Shown here: positions 1 to 6,995 of the stretch, piece after piece | Layout: every line of letters begins with the position of its first letter | Numbering within the stretch: position 1 is the first letter of the stretch | Assembly: GCF_013149805.1 (NCBI RefSeq) | Contig: NZ_JABEZT010000006.1 | Span: 124,001 to 188,000 of the forward strand | Length of the DNA: 64,000 bases | Source: Isoptericola chiayiensis | GTDB taxonomy: Bacteria; Actinomycetota; Actinomycetes; Actinomycetales; Cellulomonadaceae | Direction of reading: 5' to 3' | Program-made: the position numbers and the translations under genes | Notes under the pieces: model-generated | The model's input: the letters and a program-made list of their open reading frames with translations, nothing else | Databases searched by the model: none | Told to the model about the DNA's origin: nothing

Positions 1-562
1 ACGGCGCCGCCCCCAGGGGGTCCGGGAACGCGGCGTCCAGGTGCTCGAAGAACATCGCGCCCGTCGACAGCCCGCACTCGAGCAGCTGGCCGAGCTGGTC
101 GTCGCTCGCGCCGTGCTCCACGCCCACGGTCACCTCGGCGCACACCACCACCGCGCCGTCGTCGCGCACCCGGGTGTACGTCTTGGGCCAGATGCGGTCG
201 GCGTTCCAGGCGTTGCAGATCTCGAGGATGTCGCCGAGCCGTTCGATCGTCGCCTGCCGGTGCCACTGACCGCGCACCTGCAGCACCTGACCGTCGTCGC
301 CGAGGACGAGGAAGTAGAAGACCCGCCCGTGCCAGATCCCGCCGAGATCGCCGTCGGTGTCCACGAAGTACGTGAAACCGCCGGCGTCGAGCCAGGCGGA
401 GACGCGTTCGCGGGTGACGGGGACGGGGACCGCGCCCGCCGCGTCGCCGACCGGGCCCGCGAGGAGGACGTTCTCGACGTCCGCGCGGAGCCGGTCCGTG
501 TCGGCCTCGACCGGGGGCACCGTGTGCGACCGGGTCGGTCGACGGGAACCGAAGAACCTCAC
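1..562 (-). CDS. YbjN domain protein (3' end outside window)
   Basis: Reading the minus strand from GTG at 562 gives 187 codons without a stop, running off the left edge. The protein begins MRFFGSRRPTRSHTVPPVEA. Its core (from about residue 60) has features of actinobacterial YbjN proteins: a WL..GGFTYFVDTDGDLGG segment, then WHR..T.ERL..ILEICNAWNAD, then an alternating strand region and a LL.CGL.TG..FF.HLD end. YbjN folds resemble type III secretion chaperones; the biochemical role is unknown. The start is supported by a TAGCGT -10 box 7 nt upstream (leaderless). It is divergent from the gene at 599. The C-terminal few residues are not visible. Confidence 0.82.
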   Translation of the reverse strand, partial: MRFFGSRRPTRSHTVPPVEADTDRLRADVENVLLAGPVGDAAGAVPVPVTRERVSAWLDAGGFTYFVDTDGDLGGIWHGRVFYFLVLGDDGQVLQVRGQWHRQATIERLGDILEICNAWNADRIWPKTYTRVRDDGAVVVCAEVTVGVEHGASDDQLGQLLECGLSTGAMFFEHLDAAFPDPLGAAP

Positions 563-569
563 GCGACCC

Positions 570-575
570 ACGCTA
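570..575 (-). promoter_or_regulatory. Leaderless -10 box (TAGCGT) of the YbjN gene
   Basis: Minus-strand TAGCGT lies 7 nt before GTG 562. It sits only 10 bp from the plus-strand -10 of the divergent gene, so the two promoters must overlap. Confidence 0.6.
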
Positions 576-585
576 CACGTCCGGG

Positions 586-591
586 TACGTT
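586..591 (+). promoter_or_regulatory. Leaderless -10 box (TACGTT) of the dioxygenase-like gene
   Basis: TACGTT is followed by 7 nt and then GTG 599, the TANNNT-to-start spacing seen repeatedly in this window. Confidence 0.6.
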
Positions 592-598
592 GGGCGCC

Positions 599-1189
599 GT
601 GCCCGTCCGCGCCGTCGTCCTGCCCGCCACCGTCCTGCTCGTACCGACCACCGGTGCCCGCACCGGTCCCGCCGACGCCGTGCGCACCGTCGTCCTCGCC
701 GCCCTGCGCGCCGTCGACGCCGGTGCCGGGTGGGGCGTCCTCGGTCCGGCGCCGGACCGCTCGCGTCGCGACGGGCGGCCGAACCTGGCGGGCGCCGGGA
801 TCGCCGACCGGTGGGTGCCGCTGCTCGCCGACGACGCCTGGTCCGCACCGGGCGGCCCGGCGGCGGGCACAGCAGTCTCCGTCGCCGCGCTGCTGCTCGC
901 CGAGGCGCACGGCGCGCGGACGGCGGCCGCCGCCGGGACCGTCGAGCTGGCCGACGACGACCAGGAGGCCCTCGAGCGTGCGGTCGCGGACCTGGCGGGG
1001 CGGGGCGCCATCGTCGTCGCCGGCGGGGTTCCCGGCGACCCGCACGCCGGCGACGCCTGCACCCCGGCCGTGTCCGCCGTCGTGCGCGAGCTCGCCGCCC
1101 GGGGCGGGTGGCGTTCCCGCACCGAGGACGTCGAGGCGCACGGCGACCACCTGCCCGGGCGCTACACGATCACGGTCTGGGACGGCTGA
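599..1189 (+). CDS. Degenerate class III extradiol dioxygenase-like protein
   Basis: 196 aa. Actinobacterial genomes usually place a class III extradiol dioxygenase subunit B-like gene just before miaA, and this gene holds that place. Only traces of the family remain visible: the N-terminal V..LPATVLLVP replaces the usual metal-site PHPP(L)LVPE motif, so the histidine of that motif is missing. The middle (ADDAWSAPGGPAAGTAVSVA) resembles the family's substrate-pocket segment. It is shorter than the usual roughly 230 aa. I infer a non-catalytic or diverged paralogue; the assignment rests partly on position. Start GTG 599 is fixed by the leaderless -10 box. It converges on the membrane gene ending at 1193. 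Confidence 0.6.
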   Translation: MPVRAVVLPATVLLVPTTGARTGPADAVRTVVLAALRAVDAGAGWGVLGPAPDRSRRDGRPNLAGAGIADRWVPLLADDAWSAPGGPAAGTAVSVAALLLAEAHGARTAAAAGTVELADDDQEALERAVADLAGRGAIVVAGGVPGDPHAGDACTPAVSAVVRELAARGGWRSRTEDVEAHGDHLPGRYTITVWDG

Positions 1190-1192
1190 GCC

Positions 1193-1666
1193 TCAGCCGC
1201 CGACCGCGAACCATCCCACGCCCGCCAGGAGCGCCCAGAACCGGATCGCGCGGCCCACCAGTACCGTCGGGACGAACACCGCCAGGGGGACGCGCAGGGA
1301 GCCCGCGACCACCGCCAGGATCATCAGCGGCGGGAACCCCACCGACCCCGACGCGAGCAGCACCAGGGCGGACAGCCCGTGCCGCCCGGCGATGCGGGAC
1401 TGCCAGCGCTCGAACGACGCCCGCCGCCGCGGGTCCGCCAGCTTGCGCTGCACCCACGCCGTCTCCATCGAACGGGCCGCGCCCAGGTACCAGACGACCT
1501 TCGCGACCGTCTGCCCGACGGCGGCCACCGCCGCCACCGCGGCCAGCAGCAGCGGGTCGGAGGCGACGTCGGTCACGGCCGCGACGCCGCCGAGGTACAC
1601 CTCGACGCTGATGACCGGGACCAGCCCGGACAGCAGGCTCACGGCGAGCACGGTCAGCAGCAGCAC
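1193..1666 (-). CDS. VTT/SNARE-associated family membrane protein
   Basis: 157 aa, very hydrophobic. It opens with a membrane segment (VLLLTVLAVSLLSGLVPVI), then an acidic-flanked re-entrant region (SVEVYLGG), a second helix, a soluble basic loop (WVQRKLADPRRRASFERWQ), and a Gly/Pro-rich C-terminal part (LLASGSVGFPPLMILAVVAG) typical of VTT/DedA-type proteins, which act in lipid or membrane homeostasis. An open frame extends further upstream, but GTG 1666 is chosen because it begins exactly at the first membrane helix and has a minus-strand TACAGT box 6 nt upstream. It is divergent from miaA. Confidence 0.75.
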   Translation of the reverse strand: MLLLTVLAVSLLSGLVPVISVEVYLGGVAAVTDVASDPLLLAAVAAVAAVGQTVAKVVWYLGAARSMETAWVQRKLADPRRRASFERWQSRIAGRHGLSALVLLASGSVGFPPLMILAVVAGSLRVPLAVFVPTVLVGRAIRFWALLAGVGWFAVGG

Positions 1667-1672
1667 CCGCGC

Positions 1673-1678
1673 ACTGTA
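1673..1678 (-). promoter_or_regulatory. Leaderless -10 box (TACAGT) of the VTT membrane gene
   Basis: Minus-strand TACAGT with 6 nt before GTG 1666. It is back to back with the miaA -10 box, 24 bp away. Confidence 0.6.
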
Positions 1679-1702
1679 GCCGCCGCGGGCGAACGGCCGT
1701 CG

Positions 1703-1708
1703 TACCGT
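1703..1708 (+). promoter_or_regulatory. Leaderless -10 box (TACCGT) of miaA
   Basis: TACCGT, 7 nt, then GTG 1716. Confidence 0.6.
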
Positions 1709-1715
1709 AGGGGCC

Positions 1716-2717
1716 GTGATCGTCGCCGTCGTAGGACCCACCGCCACCGGCAAGTCGGACCTCGCCCTCGACCTGGCCGAGGCGCTCTCGCCAGGTGGTG
1801 CCGGCCCGGCCGGCGAGGCGCCCGCCGAGGTCGTGGGCGCCGACGCATTCCAGCTCTACCGCGGCATGGACGTCGGCACGGCCAAGGTCCCGCCGCACGA
1901 GCGCCGCGGGATCGCCCACCACCAGCTCGACGTGCTCGAACCCACCCAGGACGCCTCCGTCGCGCGGTACCAGACGGCGGCCCGGTCCGACCTCGACGCG
2001 ATCGCCGCTCGCGGCGCGCGGGCCGTCGTCGTCGGCGGCTCCGGCCTCTACGTGCGTGCCCTGCTGGACGAGATGAACTTCCCCGGCACCGACCCGCAGG
2101 TGCGGGCCCGCCTCGAGGCCCGGGCGCAGACGGAGGGGCGCGCGGCGCTGTACGCCGAGCTCGACCGCGTCGACCCCGCCGCCGCCGCGAGCATCGGCCC
2201 GGAGAACACCCGCCGGCTGGTGCGCGCCCTGGAGGTCGTCGAGCTCACCGGGCGCCCCTACACCGCCAACCTGCCCCGTCAGGAGTACGTGCGCCCGGCG
2301 GTCCAGATCGGGCTCGACTGCGACCGGGAGACCCTCGACGCCCGTGTCGCCGCACGGGTCGAGCGGATGTGGGACGCCGGTCTCGTCGACGAGGTGCGCC
2401 GGCTCGCCTCGCCCGAGCAGGGCGGGACCGGCGCGGGCCTGGGCGCCACCGCCGCGCGCGCCGTCGGCTACGCCGAGCTGCTGCGCTGGTTCGCCGGGGA
2501 CCTCACCGAGACCGCGGCACGCGACGCCGTCGTGGCGAACACCCGGCGCCTGGCCCGCAAGCAGATGGGCTGGTTCGGCCGCGACCCGCGCGTGCAGTGG
2601 CTCGACGCCGGGTCGCCCGCGCTGGTCGACGAGGCGCTCGCCGTCGTGCGCGCCGCGCAGGCGGGCGAGCTGCCGGCGCCGGGCGAGGGTCTCGTGCGCC
2701 GTAGTCTGGGCTCATGA
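1716..2717 (+). CDS. miaA: tRNA dimethylallyltransferase MiaA
   Basis: 333 aa. Transfers a dimethylallyl group from DMAPP to N6 of A37 in tRNAs that read codons starting with U. The N-terminal P-loop GPTATGKSDLA (residues 7-17) and the following VVGADAFQLYRGMDVGTAK segment (tRNA and DMAPP site) are clear. The conserved HHQLDVL and GGSGLYVRALLD motifs follow, and near the end the family motif RLARKQMGWFGRD appears. GTG start is supported by an in-register -10 box. Its last 4 bases overlap dapF (ATGA), but dapF also has its own -10 box inside miaA. Confidence 0.97.
   Translation: MIVAVVGPTATGKSDLALDLAEALSPGGAGPAGEAPAEVVGADAFQLYRGMDVGTAKVPPHERRGIAHHQLDVLEPTQDASVARYQTAARSDLDAIAARGARAVVVGGSGLYVRALLDEMNFPGTDPQVRARLEARAQTEGRAALYAELDRVDPAAAASIGPENTRRLVRALEVVELTGRPYTANLPRQEYVRPAVQIGLDCDRETLDARVAARVERMWDAGLVDEVRRLASPEQGGTGAGLGATAARAVGYAELLRWFAGDLTETAARDAVVANTRRLARKQMGWFGRDPRVQWLDAGSPALVDEALAVVRAAQAGELPAPGEGLVRRSLGS
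2702..2707 (+). promoter_or_regulatory. Leaderless -10 box (TAGTCT) of dapF
   Basis: TAGTCT lies inside the end of miaA, 6 nt before ATG 2714, so dapF may have its own leaderless transcript besides read-through. Confidence 0.55.
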
Positions 2718-3649
2718 CGCTGCGCTTCACCAAGGGCCACGGCACCCGCAACGACTTCGTCCTGGTCGCCGACACCCGCGGCGACCTCGACCTCACCGCC
2801 GAGCAGGTGCGCCACCTCGCCGACCGGCGCAGCGGCATCGGGGCCGACGGCGTCATCCGGCTCGCGCCGACCGCCGCCGTCGCACGATCCGGCGAGCAGG
2901 TCGCGGACGCCGTGCTGGCCGAGGAGCCGGAGGCGATCTGGTTCATGGACTACCGCAACGGCGACGGCAGCATCGCCGAGATGTGCGGCAACGGGGTCCG
3001 GGTGTTCGCCGCGTTCGCCGAGAGCCTCGGGCTCGTCGACCTGTCCGACGGCCGCGAGCTCGCGCTCGGCACCCGCGGCGGCGTCAAGCGCGTGCGCAAG
3101 GAGCCGGACGGCTGGTACGCCGTCGACATGGGGCCGTGGCGCCTGACCGGCGGCCAGGAGGCGGCCGACGCCGGCGCCGACGCCGTCGTGCTCGCCACCG
3201 GCTGGGACGCGCCGCGTCCCGCGCTGAGCCTCGACCTCGGCAACCCGCACACCGTCGTCGCCGTGCCGCGCCTCGACGAGCTCGCCGCCGTCGACCTCAC
3301 CCGTGCCCCCGAGGTGGAACCCGTCCCGCCCGCCGGGACCAACGTCGAGGTCGTCGTCCCGCTCGGCGAGGAGGAGGGCCCCGACGGTCGGCCCGTCGGG
3401 CGGCTGCGGATGCGGGTGCACGAGCGCGGCGTGGGCGAGACGCAGTCCTGCGGGACCGGTGCGTGCGCCGCGGCGCTCGCGGTGCGGACCTGGGCCGCGC
3501 ACGGCGTCGACGACCCGCACGGGGTGCCGTCCACCTGGTTCGTCGAGGTGCCCGGCGGCGAGGTCCGCGTGCGCGTGCTGCACGGCGGGCACGTCGAGCT
3601 CGCCGGTCCGGCCGAGCTCGTCTTCAGCGGCGACGTCGACCTGGCGTGA
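2714..3649 (+). CDS. dapF: Diaminopimelate epimerase DapF
   Basis: 311 aa. Converts LL- to meso-diaminopimelate, the lysine precursor. Both catalytic cysteines are visible: C91 in EMCGNGVRVF and C246 in SCGTGACAAAL. The N-terminal KGHGTRNDFVLV motif is also typical. A family-atypical insert of polar residues (about 52-72) is present, as in many actinobacterial DapF. It overlaps miaA by 4 bp, and the downstream kinase-fold gene starts within its stop codon. If MurE here adds Lys or Orn, DapF would serve lysine supply rather than direct wall cross-linking; that is inference. Confidence 0.97.
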   Translation: MTLRFTKGHGTRNDFVLVADTRGDLDLTAEQVRHLADRRSGIGADGVIRLAPTAAVARSGEQVADAVLAEEPEAIWFMDYRNGDGSIAEMCGNGVRVFAAFAESLGLVDLSDGRELALGTRGGVKRVRKEPDGWYAVDMGPWRLTGGQEAADAGADAVVLATGWDAPRPALSLDLGNPHTVVAVPRLDELAAVDLTRAPEVEPVPPAGTNVEVVVPLGEEEGPDGRPVGRLRMRVHERGVGETQSCGTGACAAALAVRTWAAHGVDDPHGVPSTWFVEVPGGEVRVRVLHGGHVELAGPAELVFSGDVDLA

Positions 3650-4713
3650 CCCCGGCCGACGACGTCTCCGCGGTCGCGCGGGCCGCCTCCGCGCTCCTCG
3701 GGGCCGAGCTGGGCGACCCGACGGACCTGGGCGGGTCGGCCCGGTCGACGGTCCTGCGCTGCCGCCGGGGCTCCGGCACGGTCGTCGTCAAGCAGTTCGG
3801 CGGGCACGACGACGGCGGGTACGCCCGCGAGGTGGCGGGGCTGACGCTGCTCGGCCGCACCCCGGACCTCATCGCCCGCGACGACGCGCAACGGCTGCTC
3901 GTCATGACCGACCTGGGCGACCCGCCGACCCTGGCCGACCTGCTCCTGGGCGACGACCGCGCCGCGGCCTGGACCGGGGCGGCCTCCTGGGCCCGCGAGC
4001 TGGGCCGCCTCGCCGGCGACGGGCGCGCCCGTGTCCACGACGCCGGCGCGCTGCGGGGCGAGCAACCGTGGGTGATCCTCGACGACCTGACCCGCGGCGC
4101 CGAGCGGCTGGCCGACCTGGTGCCGGGCGGCGACACGGCCGGGCTGCTGGCCGAGGCGCGCCGGGTCGCCCGGCGGTTCGAGGACGCGGACCGCGCGGTG
4201 CTCGCGCCGTCGGACGCCTGCCCCGACAACGCCGTCCTGCGGCCGGACGGCTGGTGGTTCCTCGACCTCGAGGGCACCGTCGTGCAGCCGCCCGCGTTCG
4301 TCGCCGCCTACACGATGCTGCCGTTCGCGACGTGCTGGTGCGTGTTCGACCCGCCCGCGGGCCTCACCGACACCCTCCTGGCCGAGTTCACCACCGGCCT
4401 CGAGCAGACCGCTCCCGGACTCCTGGCCGGCCTGGACTGGCACCGCGAGGTCGCCACGGCGTGCGCGGGCTACGTCCTGGCGATGACCGGGTGGCTCCTG
4501 GACAGCACTCTCGCCGGACGGGAGCACGTCGGCCCGCCAGGCCGGTCACCGTCGTACCGGCAGCTCATGACCTCGCGGTGGCGGTGGGCCGCGGTGAACC
4601 TGCGCCCGGTCACGCCCGTGCTCGCCGGCACCTGCGCCGCGGCGGCGCGGTGGGCGAGCAGCACCTGGGGGAGCGAGGCCGAGTCGGCCGGGTACCCGGC
4701 GTTCGCCGGCTGA
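3646..4713 (+). CDS. APH-like phosphotransferase family protein
   Basis: 355 aa, start GTG 3646 overlapping the dapF stop (GTGA). The fold reads as an aminoglycoside/choline-kinase-like enzyme: an N-lobe lysine in TVVVKQFG, a hinge segment LLVMTDLGDPPTLADLLLG, a catalytic loop SDACPDNAVL and a metal-binding FLDLEGT. In typical family members the loop is HGDxHxxN; here His-Gly is replaced by Ser, while Asp and Asn remain. Substrate cannot be told. It is translationally coupled to dapF and converges with the methyltransferase gene 3 bp away. Confidence 0.78.
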   Translation: MTPADDVSAVARAASALLGAELGDPTDLGGSARSTVLRCRRGSGTVVVKQFGGHDDGGYAREVAGLTLLGRTPDLIARDDAQRLLVMTDLGDPPTLADLLLGDDRAAAWTGAASWARELGRLAGDGRARVHDAGALRGEQPWVILDDLTRGAERLADLVPGGDTAGLLAEARRVARRFEDADRAVLAPSDACPDNAVLRPDGWWFLDLEGTVVQPPAFVAAYTMLPFATCWCVFDPPAGLTDTLLAEFTTGLEQTAPGLLAGLDWHREVATACAGYVLAMTGWLLDSTLAGREHVGPPGRSPSYRQLMTSRWRWAAVNLRPVTPVLAGTCAAAARWASSTWGSEAESAGYPAFAG

Positions 4714-4716
4714 CCC

Positions 4717-5322
4717 TCAGCGGGTGGTGTGCAGCACCCGGAAGCCCTTCGACGACGTCGCGCGGCGGGTGACCAGGCCGAGCTCGGTCTCGATCCAGCG
4801 GGCCAGGGAGTCCGACCCCAGGTTCTTCTGGACCACCATCCAGGCGCCGCCCGGTGCACCGCCCGGGGCGATCCGGGGCAACCACGTGCGCAGCATCTCG
4901 TGCAGCACGGACTTGCCCACCCGGATCGGCGGGTTGGACCACAGCGCGGCGAAGGTGACGGCGTCGGGCACCCCGTCGGGCGTGACGGCCCGCACCCGGT
5001 CCGCGACACCGAGGCGTTCGGCGTTGCGTCGCACCAGGTCCAGGGCGCGAGCGTTGACGTCCACCGCCCAGACGGTCGCCGCCGGGTTCGCCAGCGCCAT
5101 GGTCAGGGCCACCGGCCCCCACCCGCAGCCGAGGTCCAGCAGGTCGCCCGACGGCGGTCCCGGCACCTCGTCCAGGAGGATCCGGGTGCCCTTGTCGACA
5201 CCGCCGGGAGAGAAGACGCCGCCGGCGACCTCCACGTCCAGGTCCTGCCCGCCCAGGCGGACGCCGAGGACGCGGCGCTCGGCGTCGGACGCCGGGTCGG
5301 CCGTGAAGTAGTGGTCGCTCAC
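4717..5322 (-). CDS. Class I SAM-dependent methyltransferase (RsmC/RlmG type)
   Basis: 201 aa. It starts VSDHYFTADP and contains the SAM-binding LLDLGCGWGPVALTMA (motif I), the acidic VDVNARALDLVRRNA (motif II), and SNPPIRVGK, the N-P-P-(Y/I) active-site motif of base N-methyltransferases. RsmC/RlmG-family members modify guanines in 16S or 23S rRNA, so an rRNA target is likely but unproven. An ATG at 5331 is also in frame, but a minus-strand TACGAT box 7 nt before GTG 5322 overlaps that ATG and indicates the shorter start. Confidence 0.85.
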   Translation of the reverse strand: MSDHYFTADPASDAERRVLGVRLGGQDLDVEVAGGVFSPGGVDKGTRILLDEVPGPPSGDLLDLGCGWGPVALTMALANPAATVWAVDVNARALDLVRRNAERLGVADRVRAVTPDGVPDAVTFAALWSNPPIRVGKSVLHEMLRTWLPRIAPGGAPGGAWMVVQKNLGSDSLARWIETELGLVTRRATSSKGFRVLHTTR

Positions 5323-5329
5323 ACCGGGC

Positions 5330-5335
5330 ATCGTA
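5330..5335 (-). promoter_or_regulatory. Leaderless -10 box (TACGAT) of the methyltransferase
   Basis: Minus-strand TACGAT, 7 nt, then GTG 5322. It covers part of the alternative ATG at 5331, arguing against that start. Confidence 0.55.
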
Positions 5336-5403
5336 ATTGGCTTCGGCGGGACGAAACCGCGTGGGATCCTTGTTGTACCGAGCACGCCACCGAGAGGACC
5401 GAC

Positions 5404-6945
5404 TTGACCCACATCCCGACCGACCCCGAGCATCCCGCCACGCCTGCCGCCGCCACGCCGGACGAACCCGCCGCGCGCGACGCCCAGGCCATCGCGAACG
5501 ACGTCGTCGCGCGGGTCCTCGCCCGGGCCGGGACCGCGCGGTCCGAGGGCGCCACCGTGCACACCGCCCACGACGGCGACCAGCTCGACCTGGCCGAGCG
5601 CAGCGCCCTGCGGCGCGTCGCCGGCCTGTCGACCGAGCTCGACGACGTCACCGAGGTCGAGTACCGCCAGCTGCGCCTCGAGAAGGTCGTGCTCGTCGGT
5701 CTGTACCCCGGTGGCGAGCACGCCGCGCGCGAGGCCGAGGTGTCGCTGCGCGAGCTCGCGGCGCTGGCCGAGACCGCCGGTTCCCAGGTGCTCGACGGGC
5801 TCCTGCAGAAGCGTGCCAAGCCCGACCCCGGCACGTTCCTCGGCTCGGGCAAGGCCGCCGAGCTCGCCGACGTCGTCGCCGCCACGGGGGCCGACACCGT
5901 CGTCGTGGACACCGAGCTCGCGCCCTCCCAGCGCCGTGGACTCGAGGACATCGTCAAGGTCAAGGTGGTCGACCGCACCGCCCTGATCCTCGACATCTTC
6001 GCCCAGCACGCCAAGTCCCGGGAGGGCAAGGCGCAGGTCGAGCTCGCCCAGCTCGAGTACCTGCTGCCCCGCCTGCGCGGCTGGGGCGAGTCGATGTCCC
6101 GCCAGGCCGGCGGGCAGGTCGGCGGGGCAGGGGCCGGCATGGGGTCCCGCGGGCCCGGCGAGACCAAGATCGAACTCGACCGGCGGCGCATCCGCAACCG
6201 GATGGCCAAGCTGCGCCGCGAGATCGCCGCCATGGCCCCGTCCCGCGAGACCAAGCGGCTCGACCGGCGCCGGCACGCCATCCCGAACGTCGCCATCGCC
6301 GGGTACACCAACGCCGGCAAGTCCTCGCTGCTCAACGCGCTGACCGACGCCGGCGTGCTCGTGGAGAACGCGCTGTTCGCCACGCTCGACCCGACCGTCC
6401 GCCGCGCCCGCACCGAGGACGGCCGCGTGTACACCCTGGCCGACACCGTCGGGTTCGTGCGCCACCTGCCCCACCAGCTCGTCGAGGCGTTCCGGTCCAC
6501 GCTGGAGGAGGTGGGCGACGCGGCGCTGCTGCTGCACGTCGTCGACGCCTCCCACCCGGACCCCGAGGGCCAGATCGACGCCGTGCGCGAGGTGCTCGCC
6601 GAGATCCCCGGCGTCGAGGACGTGCCCGAGGTCGTCGTGCTCAACAAGGCCGACGTCGCCGACCCGGAGGTCGTGGGCCGCGTCCAGCGTCGCGAACGCC
6701 GCACCGTCGTGGTCTCCGCGCACTCCGGCGAGGGCGTCGCGGAGCTCAAGGCGCTCGTCGCCGCCGAGCTGCCGCGGCCCGCCGTGGAGATCGACGTCGT
6801 CGTGCCCTACTCGCGCGGCGACCTCGTCCACCGGGTCCACGAGAACGGCGAGCTCGCCACCGAGGAGCACCTCGCCGAGGGCACCCGCCTGCAGGGCCGG
6901 GTCGACGCCGCGCTCGCGGCCGAGCTGTCGCGCGTCGCGGTCTGA
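5404..6945 (+). CDS. hflX: GTPase HflX
   Basis: 513 aa. HflX is a ribosome-binding GTPase that splits stalled ribosomes after stress. N-terminal domain: VLVGLYPGG and the glycine-rich GGQVGGAGAGMGSRGPGETK linker (about residues 237-256). G domain: GYTNAGKSSLLNAL (G1), DTVGFVRHLPHQL (G3), NKADVAD (G4). The start is an unusual TTG at 5404, chosen because GAGAGGA lies 5-6 nt upstream at 5392-5398 and the protein then begins LTHIPTDPEHP. About 50 bp separate its stop from the next gene. Confidence 0.95.
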   Translation: MTHIPTDPEHPATPAAATPDEPAARDAQAIANDVVARVLARAGTARSEGATVHTAHDGDQLDLAERSALRRVAGLSTELDDVTEVEYRQLRLEKVVLVGLYPGGEHAAREAEVSLRELAALAETAGSQVLDGLLQKRAKPDPGTFLGSGKAAELADVVAATGADTVVVDTELAPSQRRGLEDIVKVKVVDRTALILDIFAQHAKSREGKAQVELAQLEYLLPRLRGWGESMSRQAGGQVGGAGAGMGSRGPGETKIELDRRRIRNRMAKLRREIAAMAPSRETKRLDRRRHAIPNVAIAGYTNAGKSSLLNALTDAGVLVENALFATLDPTVRRARTEDGRVYTLADTVGFVRHLPHQLVEAFRSTLEEVGDAALLLHVVDASHPDPEGQIDAVREVLAEIPGVEDVPEVVVLNKADVADPEVVGRVQRRERRTVVVSAHSGEGVAELKALVAAELPRPAVEIDVVVPYSRGDLVHRVHENGELATEEHLAEGTRLQGRVDAALAAELSRVAV

Positions 6946-6983
6946 GACCTGTGGACCGGCGGTCGACCCGACGGCGGCGCCCG

Positions 6984-6989
6984 TAGGAT
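6984..6989 (+). promoter_or_regulatory. Leaderless -10 box (TAGGAT) of the DinG-type helicase
   Basis: TAGGAT, 6 nt, then GTG 6996. Confidence 0.6.
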
Positions 6990-6995
6990 CGACCG

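Noticed and set aside
4729-5403. N-terminal extension of HflX back to 4729
   Set aside because: That stretch is antisense to the methyltransferase gene; TTG 5404 has a ribosome-binding site and the usual N-terminus.
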